Assembly (NCBI RefSeq): GCF_003171515.1
Contig: NC_089392.1
Coordinates: forward strand, 3,224,001-3,288,000
Source of the DNA: Pyrenophora tritici-repentis
Lineage: Eukaryota > Ascomycota > Dothideomycetes > Pleosporales > Pleosporaceae
Direction of reading: 5' to 3'
Length of the DNA stretch: 64,000 nt
Part shown: one piece after another, positions 43,876-53,836 of the stretch
Numbering within the stretch: position 1 is the first letter of the stretch
Layout of the letters: each line of letters begins with the position of its first letter
Notes under the pieces: generated by a model
Database searches by the model: none
What the model saw: the letters and a program-made list of their open reading frames with translations, nothing else
What the model was told of the DNA's origin: nothing
Translations under genes and position numbers: made by a program

Positions 43876-44864
43876 ATGAAGCTCATACTATCCACCTCGT
43901 ACGTTGTATTTACCCACTCCAATTCTCACCTAACAATCCCAGAAACACAATGTCCGGTGGTCCTTCCGTGATACGGCGGCCATTCTTCGAAAAGTCAAAC
44001 ACAGAACTCACATCCTCTCTCCGCGCAAACTTCGCCGCCCACCAACCCACACCCGCGCCCTCAAAACCAGACTATACAACATGGACCACCAACACCGACT
44101 CTGCCCTATACATCCCAACTCACACGCCCTCACCCCTCACCGAGCCCCGAGAATCATACGACATCACCGTCAAGCTCTTCTATCTCCCAAACATACCCGC
44201 CGACCGACGCTGCGCCCAAACAAGAGAAGCCATAGAGCTAGTGCTTAAGGAGCTGGGTACATCATCAATAGATCTTTTAATTGTCAGCTTCCCCGGCGTA
44301 TCCTTCGATGCCGACGACGAAGACTCAGACTTCGACGACGACCCGCCCTCTCCTCCCTCCGCCACACAATCTACCAACGAGAACACAACTGGCGACTGTC
44401 TCGACGCCGGCGTCCCACCCGAAGACATAGAAACCATGATAACAACCTGGCGCACGCTTGAGAAACTACAATCGGAAGGCCTAGTCTCTAAACTCGGCAT
44501 CGCGGAATTCGGTGTCGCGCGCCTGACACGCTTCCTCGAACACACAAAGATTAAACCAAGCGTCAATCAGATCAACGTTAGGGACTGCTGCGTGGTGCCG
44601 AAACCGCTGATATTGTATGCGAAGCAGCAGCAGATTGAGCTGCTGACACATAATGATTGCACAAACATTCTGCCGAGGGGGACGCTGAGACAGATACTTG
44701 GGAGTGGCGAGGATGGCTCTGGTGTATTAGCAGGAGAAGGGAATGAAGGCGGGCTCAAGGGTGATGTGGAACCTCAATGGGTTGTCAAATACACCGCAGT
44801 GGTTAAAGATAGAGGTGTGGTGGAGAGTAAAGGATATTTCGCCGTTGCCGAGTTGAGGGATTGA
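43876..44864 (+). CDS. GCLM: Glutamate-cysteine ligase regulatory (modifier) subunit
   Basis: Aldo/keto-reductase-fold partner of glutamate-cysteine ligase, the first enzyme of glutathione synthesis. It has no catalytic role of its own; it lowers the Km for glutamate and relieves feedback inhibition by glutathione. Two exons fit (43876-43898 and 43943-44864) around a 44-nt intron, the shortest seen here, giving 314 residues that begin MKLILSTSNTMSGG. Family blocks are IELVLKELGTSSIDLLIVSFPG, TWRTLEKLQSEGLVSKLGIAEF, KIKPSVNQINVRDCCVVP and QIELLTHNDC. An acidic insert, DADDEDSDFDDDPPSPPS, interrupts the barrel after strand 4 and looks like a surface loop. An in-frame ATG at 43950 is a possible alternative start. 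Confidence 0.9.
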
Positions 44865-45163
44865 TTAGACAACCTCTACACTCTCTTGTTTCTTTTCTTT
44901 TCTTTTCCACGACACATCGATCATGCCTGGCGTGCCTGTATCAATACGATGATGGATGGGTTTGGACCGTATAGATGATACCAAAGTTGTATGAACGTGT
45001 ATATACAATACAAATTAAGGTTCTAGTTCAACTCCGCTAGGATTTCATCCGTTCATTAGCATGCCTAAGTGAACAAGGCATTGAGCGCCATTACGGCCTT
45101 TTCCTTCTCATCCTCATCTTCCCATCCGTCGTCGTCACCCCCTCTCTCCCCATGATCTTCGAC

Positions 45164-45370
45164 TCACGGCTTCCCAATCAACCCACACTCACTACACCCC
45201 AAACCCCTCCTACCTTCTCCCAAGTTCCCACACACTAACGGTGTACCGCATGTACTACATTTCTTTCCTATTACCCCCATGGTTCCAGTCATCACACTTG
45301 TCCCGCCATCCATTCTCTTACCGCCTTCTTTCCTACCGCCTTGCTTGCCTTTTGAAGAACTGTGCATCAT
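45164..45370 (-). CDS. Mini zinc-ribbon protein 1 (68 residues)
   Basis: Begins at the first in-frame ATG (complement 45368-45370). The N-terminal half is Lys/Gly/Ser-rich with no secondary-structure signature. The C-terminal 31 residues carry Cys38, Cys41, Cys59 and Cys62 (C-x2-C-x17-C-x2-C), starting KKCSTCGTPLVCG and ending CSECGLIGKP. This spacing fits a zinc ribbon. The open frame continues upstream of the ATG to about 45520, so a longer or spliced N-terminus is possible. No signal peptide. It is the only minus-strand member of the three-gene cluster at 45.1-47.2 kb. Function unknown. Confidence 0.55.
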   Translation of the reverse strand: MMHSSSKGKQGGRKEGGKRMDGGTSVMTGTMGVIGKKCSTCGTPLVCGNLGEGRRGLGCSECGLIGKP

Positions 45371-46044
45371 GTTTTTTCCCGTATAAGGAACGGAGTGAAG
45401 TTTAGTAAAGTTTTTGGACGTAGTATTGATATCGATATCGCAGATAACGAGTGTATTACTGGAGTAAGTAGTAGGGAATAGCGAAGTCTTAAGAGCGGAT
45501 GTGAAGATACATATAGACAACCCACGCGATTCTCGCTATCAAATTATCAAGTTCCGTGCGCTACACGTATCCCAGAGGTGGCATGTCTGTAGAGGTTTGC
45601 CGAAGAGAGTGAGGCGGTGATGAGTAGACACGTCACTTCAGCGTGTTCTTGATGTGAGTTGTAACTATGATTCTGGAATGAAGGAGTCGTAGACGGCGGC
45701 ACTTGTGTAGCGCAAGATTTATTCACAGGTTTACGTACAAGAGAAGTACGCTCGTTTGCTGTACGTAGTGTCATGTGGTGGAGACTGTGAAGATGTTGAT
45801 GACCTAGGATGCCATGTAGACCTCTTGTTAGACTTCATGGAGTTTGCGCTTCATTACTAGTTATGATGTGGGGGGATGTGATACTTTAAAAGCGTGGGCA
45901 TATGTCACATTTTCGCAGTGTATATATGTACTAGGACAGTAGTGTAGAATTAAAACTTTGTATTCTCCATTTTTACTGCCCACAATACTCTCCGTCAAAC
46001 AACATCATCAAGACCACAGTTGATTTCCAATTATCCACGCGAAT
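45371..46044. other. Divergent interval between mini zinc-ribbon genes 1 and 2
   Basis: 674 bp between start codons facing away from each other. TATATATG at 45921-45928 lies 117 nt before the ATG at 46045. A minus-strand open frame at 45547-45774 has a genuine ATG and a GTACGT donor-like site, and could be an upstream exon of gene 1; this is unproven. Confidence 0.45.
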
Positions 46045-46392
46045 ATGACTTGCTACTCAGACGCTACGATGACACACCTATCCCAGCTCCCTCTGCACAC
46101 TCAGAGCAGCATCAACCCCAACCTAATCAGAAAGAGAAACGAGGACAAAGAAGATAACGAGGCCAAGCAAGATGACGCAGCGAGATATCCAGTTCAAAAT
46201 TCATACATCTCCGACTCCAACGCCGACTCTGATTGCTGCTGCTCAGACCCCGATTCCAACGAAGAAGACGGAGACGACGATAAACTAAAACACGGCTCAT
46301 TCGGACAGTGCTGGAACTGTGATTCCACGCTTCGTTTCTCGAGGATGGTAATATCGGGGGTGGAGTGTAGGGATTGTGGGTTTCCTAACTAG
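46045..46392 (+). CDS. Mini zinc-ribbon protein 2 (115 residues)
   Basis: Intronless with a clear ATG. The N-terminal 85 residues are hydrophilic and become very acidic, with an odd CCC run (DSDCCCSDPD, 62-70) and EEDGDDD. The C-terminus has Cys89, Cys92, Cys108 and Cys111 (C-x2-C-x15-C-x2-C) in FGQCWNCDST and ECRDCGFPN, so the protein ends four residues after the last Cys. The layout, a disordered head plus an extreme C-terminal ribbon ending CGxP, matches proteins 1 and 3. No signal peptide. Upstream TATATATG supports transcription. Function unknown; a partner-binding or nucleic-acid-binding ribbon is one possibility. Confidence 0.65.
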   Translation: MTCYSDATMTHLSQLPLHTQSSINPNLIRKRNEDKEDNEAKQDDAARYPVQNSYISDSNADSDCCCSDPDSNEEDGDDDKLKHGSFGQCWNCDSTLRFSRMVISGVECRDCGFPN

Positions 46393-46946
46393 ATAGGTAG
46401 AGTGGAAAGAGAGAGAAGAGTTACGGGGGTTGGTTCAGCATGTGATAGAAATTCCATATTATCTATGTTGGTTTGTATTCATAGCAGTGCAAATGGAGTG
46501 AGTAGAGAACTCCGGGAAACATGGGGTCTGAGGTTAGGTCTTAACAGGTAGAAATGTCGTAACTCGACGTATCCATCCTGCCTTCTCTTCACTACCCACA
46601 AACTCACTCTCACTCCTCCACTTGTACCTATATCATATCCGCGCAACGACTCAACTACTAACCTTCGCACTAACCCAATATGATCCAATCCACAAACTAC
46701 AAATCCATTCAGTGTTCCACCACCTCCCCCCTTCCACACGTCACGCCAACAATCAAACACTGTAAACACTCGCCTCTCACACCACGCACAATCTCATCAC
46801 TACATTACACCAACAGCCCCTTAACCGAAACCCACACAACATCCACCTGCCACGTCTTAACCAGCAGCCACCGATAAACTTACGAACTTATAAAATCAGT
46901 CGTCCTGCCCTGCATGACCCTTTCAAAACCCTAATCAACAGCAGTC
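46393..46946. other. Interval between mini zinc-ribbon genes 2 and 3
   Basis: 554 bp. TATAAAA at 46889-46895 lies about 50 nt before the ATG of gene 3. Nothing else recognised. Confidence 0.5.
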
Positions 46947-47201
46947 ATGTCTTCATCACAGAAGCAGTCTAGCACATCCCCCATCTCCACCTCCACCTCT
47001 ACTTCAATCTCAGCCGTCGTAACAACCGGATACATCCAATCCGTCCATGGCATCCACTACATGGACGAAGGCGAAAAGGATAAACACGGCAACGTCATGC
47101 TTGCTTCCAAAGAGCCGTGTGAGGACTGTGGCGGCAAGGTAGTTTGGGCAACAAAGGGGCCGTGGTTGATGGTTTGTCAAATGTGTGGGGAGCCGCAGTA
47201 G
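46947..47201 (+). CDS. Mini zinc-ribbon protein 3 (84 residues)
   Basis: Intronless with a clear ATG and a TATAAAA box 52-58 nt upstream. The first 25 residues are almost all Ser and Thr. Then follows GYIQSVHGIHYMDEGEKD. The C-terminus has Cys58, Cys61, Cys77 and Cys80 (C-x2-C-x15-C-x2-C) in EPCEDCGGKVV and MVCQMCGEPQ. Spacing is the same as in protein 2, and the ending CGxP(x) is shared by all three. Two Trp in the ribbon (VVWATKGPW) could make a small hydrophobic core. No signal peptide. Same strand as gene 2, but each has its own TATA-like box. Function unknown. Confidence 0.65.
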   Translation: MSSSQKQSSTSPISTSTSTSISAVVTTGYIQSVHGIHYMDEGEKDKHGNVMLASKEPCEDCGGKVVWATKGPWLMVCQMCGEPQ

Positions 47202-50200
47202 AGATGGACGAAGGAGATGGAGGGGATGAGGGGGGATTACGTAGACATGTACCAGGTACAAGATGGAGAAGATGAAAAGAAATAAAAAAAATTGCTATAC
47301 ATGTGAGAATTTCTCATGCTGGGAAATGTAAGTCATGGTAAAGAAATCTTGATATCGTATCCGAACACTCCGATGATACACGACCCCCTTTCCATACCAT
47401 CGCCAACAACACTACGGATTTCCGAGAAATCTAAAGTATGGGTATTGTATTCTATCGCAAGTATCACGCAAAGGGTATGTTGAGTCGTCAATCACCCGTG
47501 TTCTCATCCCATAAGCCAAAGCCACGTCTCGAAATCTTGGTGATCTACAGTACCCTGTACTGTAAGCAACTATCGAGCCCATCGTAATACCACATTACGA
47601 CAATCCAGTCATCATCCACCCCCTTTCCTTACCCCATCAAACCTACCCATCCCACACCTTACGTACAAAAAAAGCAAATCCCTCACGTATCCAAACCTTA
47701 CACCACGCCCCCCATACATACCCCGTTGCTTACCCTCCCCCTCCCCTCCCAAAAATAGCCCCCCACGACCAGCATTACCAAACCATATCACCGTACCGCC
47801 AATCTACCAAGACCCCTCGTTCCACCCCCCATTGGATCGCTACTTCTCACCTCACATAAGCAGTACGAGCGAGCGAGCGAACGAACGACGACGATCATAG
47901 CCCACAAGCCAATGCCGCAACACACACACACACCCCGTACTCGCAACGAGGTAATCCAATTTCAGCAATAAGCACACCCCACGTTTCTATTTCCGGTCCG
48001 GTCCGGGTCGGGTTGCTTATCGTAGGGTACATCCGAGGGGAACATGATGTTTACGAAGGTTTTTTGCGCCCGCGCACACCAGGCGGGAAGGAAGTGTTTT
48101 CCTGGGAACCCCCCTGTGTCGTTTGTTTGAGCTGGGAGCAGGGAGGGACCCTTTTTTGTGGCAGTGCTATAGATTCGGGGTGTGAAGGATGTACATACGG
48201 TACATAGGGTGCGACGGAAGTGACATTACCCAGTGTGAATAGTCAAGTCATGTGAGTTGCGGGTTGCGATGCGAGTTTTTGTCCGCTTTCAGTCCGCAAA
48301 CATCCTGTAGTCACTTTCGCAGCTTGGAGCATAGGTGGCATTTCTGACAAGTACTCTAATCGATGCCAGGCGATCAGCTCTGAAGGACGACCGTGGGAAT
48401 GTGGTCTGTCAAATTACTCCTTGCTGACTCATTCACCAACAACAGTCACAGTAGTCAGCGCTTCCCAAGACTCTTCTAGTGAACGACGCATTAGCGCTCA
48501 CAAGGTTGACAAGTGGTCTTAGTATCTTGGACGCCCTAGGCGTTCATACGCGTGAGGTCCAGAAGTAAGGTGGTTGGTGGCGCAGCGCCCGGGCTCAGGA
48601 GCAGGTTCGGTGGACAAAGACTTTAGTGGCGCATTCAATCAACTTGCTAACAAACTTCATCATGCCGCTTGTGTCTTTGTTGGCCGATGAGAACCTTATG
48701 CCAGTCAATGCTACGCGAAATCTAACCCAGCGCCACGGCTGCCGGGAACTCTCCTAGTGACGGTCAGGTGTCGCACCCATTGGGTCATGTCGCCGTGATA
48801 AAGCCGACGTCTGTATATGTGAAGATGCTATGAGAAGATCGCAATCCATTACTTGCTTTTGTGACAGATTGAAAACTTTGGCTAGGCTGTGTCATAGACC
48901 TGTTTTGAATGACGCTGCTTACCCCTCGCGCCTATACGCGCATGCTTTTGCGCCTATAGCCGCGTAGCTATAGACGCTGTGCCTACTGGTACTGCAAGAT
49001 TTGTAAGTCTTTGCTTGAGCTGAGTTACACCTCGTATTGGTGTTCAACGAACGCCTTTCCAAGCCTGTAGTTGTTGGGCCTAGACGGCGCAAGGGTCCAT
49101 AGGGATCCAATCGACATGTAGATCAACCCTCCAACACAGATAGAGTCAGTAGTCTGCACGCTTGTCATGCACTAGAGAACGCTGCAGCATCGACATCTCG
49201 AGATCTTTGGCTTAAAGTCCCGGCCAGTCGGAGAGCAACCACACAGAACCCTTACATGTCCAGTCCTGTCGTGCACGGTGTGGCTGCATTTTTTGTAAGA
49301 ATATATGCAGGTCAAGACAGAAGTCTGACATGCACGAATGACTAGAGACATGATGTTGTATGATTGAGATTGACCGGTTCTGCCCTTGCATGAACCGTAG
49401 GCTCAGGTGACGACGCTTAACATTTTAGATCGCTACTGCTTATCACTAGGGAACCGCGTGGTGTGAGCAATATGCAGCGCTGAACTCGACCTATGCTTGA
49501 GGAGAAATGCCCTGGCCAATGGGATGCCTAGACGGTTGATAAAGCAGGAAGCGACGGGTGTTCGGCTGCGTCATGGAGGGCAGCGAACGTTATCGCGAGG
49601 TGGCGGTCCATCTAGACACGCTTATAGTGTCCGTAAGCGATAGCGCTCTCCCCATCAGGCCACATCAAGAGCTGATGATTTGAAAGTGGCTACTGCATGT
49701 CTGCTCGGACCTGTAGAACTCAAAGACGAGGAGGTTGCCGAAGTGCTGATGGTGTGCTCAGCTGTGCGCCTTCAGGCAAAAACGCCTATCATGGAGAATG
49801 TTCAGGCGTTGAACGATAGGCGGTCTGGAAAGGCCCAACTGGGTCAACTGGGCCTGTTCCTGCATCTGGAACTGCCGGTACACCGGTCGCTATGGTTTCA
49901 GGTGGTCGAGTTCGGTGTGGGGTTGGAGCATCTGGTTCGTCTGGGGAAAACAGTGGCCTAGCCGTCCATTACAGATGGAAGCGAGCGGGAAGCGGCCATC
50001 GAACGATCTTGAGCTTGAGGATGCAAGTGGTTCCTAACTAGATGAGGTGTTTTCTGTTGGGAGATTTAGTGGTTGGCTGAAGACATGCAGAAAGTCGCGC
50101 GTGTGCGGCTCTGCGGGTCTAGGCGGGACAATACGTCTGCGTCTGCGTTTGCGTCCACGTCCACATCCACGTCGCTGGCAGTGGTTGTCAGAAAGGGCAG

Positions 50201-53200
50201 AAAGGGCAAAGTGCCGCACCTGCTCTCCGCTGTCTTGTGTCGCTGCCACGTCAAGCCAGCAAAAGCCGTCCAAGTCACGATGACGACAAAAAAGCAAGAG
50301 AATGCGGCCATGATCGCGGTGCTCGGGTATCAGGTTTGTCTGTGTTGATGGCAGGGAGGGGTCAGGTGGCAGCAGAGCAGGGATCACGTGTCCATTCCGG
50401 CTCAGCAGGGAAGGCGCAGTCATGGCTGCGCGCATCGATTGGCCGAATTAGTGAAAATGCTCATGGCACTTCCCCTTTCTGGCAATGGGAAAAAATGGAT
50501 GGCGGAAATTGGCAATCTCGCCTTTGCTCAAGAGCCATACCAGACTCGAAACGAGATTCGCAATTTTCTCCTGTCCGGTATCCGACAACCTTGCACACAT
50601 AACAATACAGCTGTGACTTAAGCCAACCAGGACAGGGTGAACGGCCGGCTGGCGCCAACTCGGTTGTTACATTTGCCGGCCACCGCTATACCTGTCGCGA
50701 GTGAGAAGTGGTTGCTATGCAATTACTGAGACCGTTGCTGGCGTATTGCTTCTTTGACACTGACATGTAACGTCAACGGACGCCAGCTCAAGGTTTACCG
50801 TACGAGGAGGTGTAAAGGTTCCTGATGCTTGCACACCAATAGACTGGCGCCGAGGGTTTCGCGGCGTGTGGAGCAGCGACGTGGCGGTGCGGTGCTAAAA
50901 GCTCGGGTGCCATGTTTGCGCTTGCGTGCCTGTTGTCCAGAAATAACACCAAGTGTCCTCGCGCGACTTGCAGACGCACTCGGCTTCGTGTTTCAGAGAG
51001 GCTGCCGCCGAAGTGGTGTATACGCAACAGGAACGCGCTTTCAGTTGTACGAGACCGGTCCTCCTCACCGCCGGTCTGGGTTGAAAAAGCAAGTCCATGC
51101 TAGAGTTCGACGGCGCAAACGCAGCGCCGAGAAAGACGTCACGAGAGAAGCCGTTGCGTGCACCACGCTCCACAGATCGGATCGCTAGAGGCAAACGGCG
51201 CCATAGTTCGTATAACCCTCGGACTTGTTGCAGGATCGCTTTTTCGTATACCGGAAGCATGCTGGTGACTCGGCAAACCAATATTTTTTGGTCAAAAGCG
51301 GCGGGTAAAAATGCATCGTGGAAAATGAAGATTGCCAGAATTTGCGGGACTTGCTCGGCTTATTGCACCGAAGATTTTATGGACCCTGGAGATCATAAAG
51401 ATGATGCAGCGAAGCGGGAGACATGGTACTCCATGGTGATGACGTCGAGATGTTTATGATTTGGAGCCGGAGGGTGGACCTGGTTGGACGCGGACGGCAG
51501 AGATAAAACGAGCGCCGAGCATGTCCAGGCTTCCAATGGCAATACATAGGTACTCTGTCATGTCGCATGCAGGTGCACATGACGGAGAATTTTTCCTTGT
51601 CGCAAGGACTTGGATTGTTGTTGATGCATCGAACGAGGGTCGCAGTTGCGCGCATGCAGGGTCATTTGAATGTCATGTCCTCACCCCGGTCCGAGTCTTT
51701 GTGACAGGACAGGGAGGCTCAAGTGTCAAGTTCCAAGTTCCAAAACAAACAGCGAAGGAGAAGTCCAAGAGGCAGCTGTCATAAAAGGTGCAGCAGTCGG
51801 CAGTCTCCGGTGTGGCTGGTCGCGACACGGATGCTGGCTGGAAACTTGAGGCGGTTCCGAAGGCCTGATGCAGGACCTGGCGGGCAATTAGGAGAGGGCA
51901 AGTAAAGGCCAGATTGGCTGTCGGACATGTGCACAGCGTTCCTGCAGCAAGTGCGCGTACTGGCACTGGTACTGTACATATTTGCCGACCCCGTTATCTT
52001 GCCCACGCTCGTACAAGTCGCGCGCTGCAGGAATGCATGCCTCATCAACCTCACACGCTGCACTGCCGTGCTCGCACGGTCGGCGCTGGGCATCAGCATC
52101 AGCAGCATCATCAGCATTACGGTGTCAGAGTGACATGGCAAACATCATCTGCCTCTGCCTCTGCCTCCTTGCCGCTTCTCCGCATTTCGTCTATCATAAC
52201 CTATTTATGGGCGGACGAGGACGAGCTTCCGTCGCAATTCAAAAGGGGATAGCGAGGCGTCATTGCCCCTGCATAGCTGGGATCAAACGGGCGTAGTCTA
52301 GTCGATTGGCCCGAGTGGCATATCAATTTCATGCTTGGCTATACAGGCTGGGGCTGCTGCTCAGCCCCACCGCTGAACGGGTACGGTGAAACATTCGGTG
52401 CCCATCCTCATGTCTCGAGGCCGACGATAGTGAGGTGAGCGTGAGAAGTGACGGGTAGGCCGGAGCGTCTTGAGTTTGACGGGCAGCCATGTTGTTTACA
52501 TACGGGCATCAGCAGCAGGTCGGTGTCGGGACCATAGTTAGCCGCGCTGTGCGATGCGATGGCGCAGGCTGGAAGCGGAAGACGACGGCGAAGAGAGGGG
52601 TCGGCGTCGGCTTGCGGCAGGTGGCCAAGACCATCTGGGAGATGATGGACAGACTGCACGCAGAGCGAAGACGATGCATATCGCGTAGTCCCGCTCCAGT
52701 GAGGCGAGGAGCGTTGATAGAAGTTGGAACTGGGAACTGGGAACTGGCACTGGCAAGACTACATTGGGCTAGACAGACAACAGGCATCTTCAGGCACGCT
52801 ATCAGCAGAAGGCACTGGCCAACCGAGGGGAACGGCTACATCAGACATGGTGACGCCGCGCAAGAGTCACAGTGGGAGAGTGGGTTTGCTCGTCGTCTCG
52901 GCCGTGGTCTTGTCTTGGTATGGTAGCCTTGCAGTCAGTCGTGAGGCGGGCGGCGAGGGTGGTCCTGCACAGCGCATCTCCGACGGCCAGACTCAGTTGT
53001 CGGAAGCCATCTACCAGGCGGTGGGCAAATTCGGTCGCTGAACGTGTGCTAAAAAGGAATTGCGGGCAGTACAGGTACTTTGGTACCTGAGCAGCGCATC
53101 GTGTGGATCAGGCGCGAAATTACGAGGGAGCCAGCGATTTGCATGGGTAGAAAGCACGAACGGGGCTATCCCTGCAAGCCATAGTGGGTCGTCGCTAGCG

Positions 53201-53836
53201 CGCAGACAACCTGGGAAGGAACGACCGACAAAAGCGCGGGTTGCCCAGGTGCTCGTCTCTCACCCACTCCGCCTATACACCCCGTCGACGTCTCCCCGCC
53301 CTCCTTGTCGCGCCTCTTCAACTCTCTCTGGAGCCCATTGTCGAACTCGAACTAATTGAGGCGACTCTAGGCATCTGTCCGCTCATTTTTCTTCGTCATT
53401 CCTTAATCCTTGGGTGTACTGGCTTCACTCCGTCCGACTACTACGCCCGTTGCCGCCGACCGACTGCCGATTATCGTCGCCAACTCCTCCGCTGCCATCT
53501 TGTACGCAACCTCGCCGCCTGCCTCGCGTCACCTGTTGCGACGCCTTGCAATTTGCAACCTTTGTGTGTGCTGACTGTTTCGCGTCAGTAGTAATCGCGT
53601 CGGCACTTGTACCTCAAAAGCGCTTGTTTCGTCTCACGCCTGTAGCACCTCGACCGACACCCGTCCAACCATACGCTGTCCCCTCGGGTCCGGCAAGCTG
53701 TCCCTGGAACGCACGCTGCCAATCTCACTTGCATCCTAGCCACCTCTCTGCGCGTCCGTTGGCTGTACTACTTCTAATTTCCTGAAGCCCATTGTCGCAG
53801 CCCGCGGCGTCCAACAGGGCAGCTAATTATCTCACA
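47202..53836. other. 6.6-kb gene-poor region
   Basis: No gene can be supported. A short open frame at 48013-48207 ends in a Cys-rich segment like the preceding mini genes but has no ATG. A 7-bp perfect hairpin (CTATAGC, 6-nt loop) lies at 48954-48973 among repeated GCGCCTAT words and may be a transposon scar. 53.2-53.8 kb is pyrimidine-rich and probably leader sequence of the next gene. Overlapping frames on both strands elsewhere look like chance. Confidence 0.4.
48954..48973. repeat. Short perfect inverted repeat (CTATAGC stem)
   Basis: Seven paired bases around a six-base loop. It lies in a stretch with repeated GCGCCTAT words. Too short to assign a role. Confidence 0.6.

Noticed and set aside
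49680..49961. Plus-strand open frame of 93 codons, and a Pro/Thr-rich frame on its minus strand
   Set aside because: The plus frame has only TTG as start. The minus frame lacks an ATG or a convincing splice site. Neither resembles a known protein.
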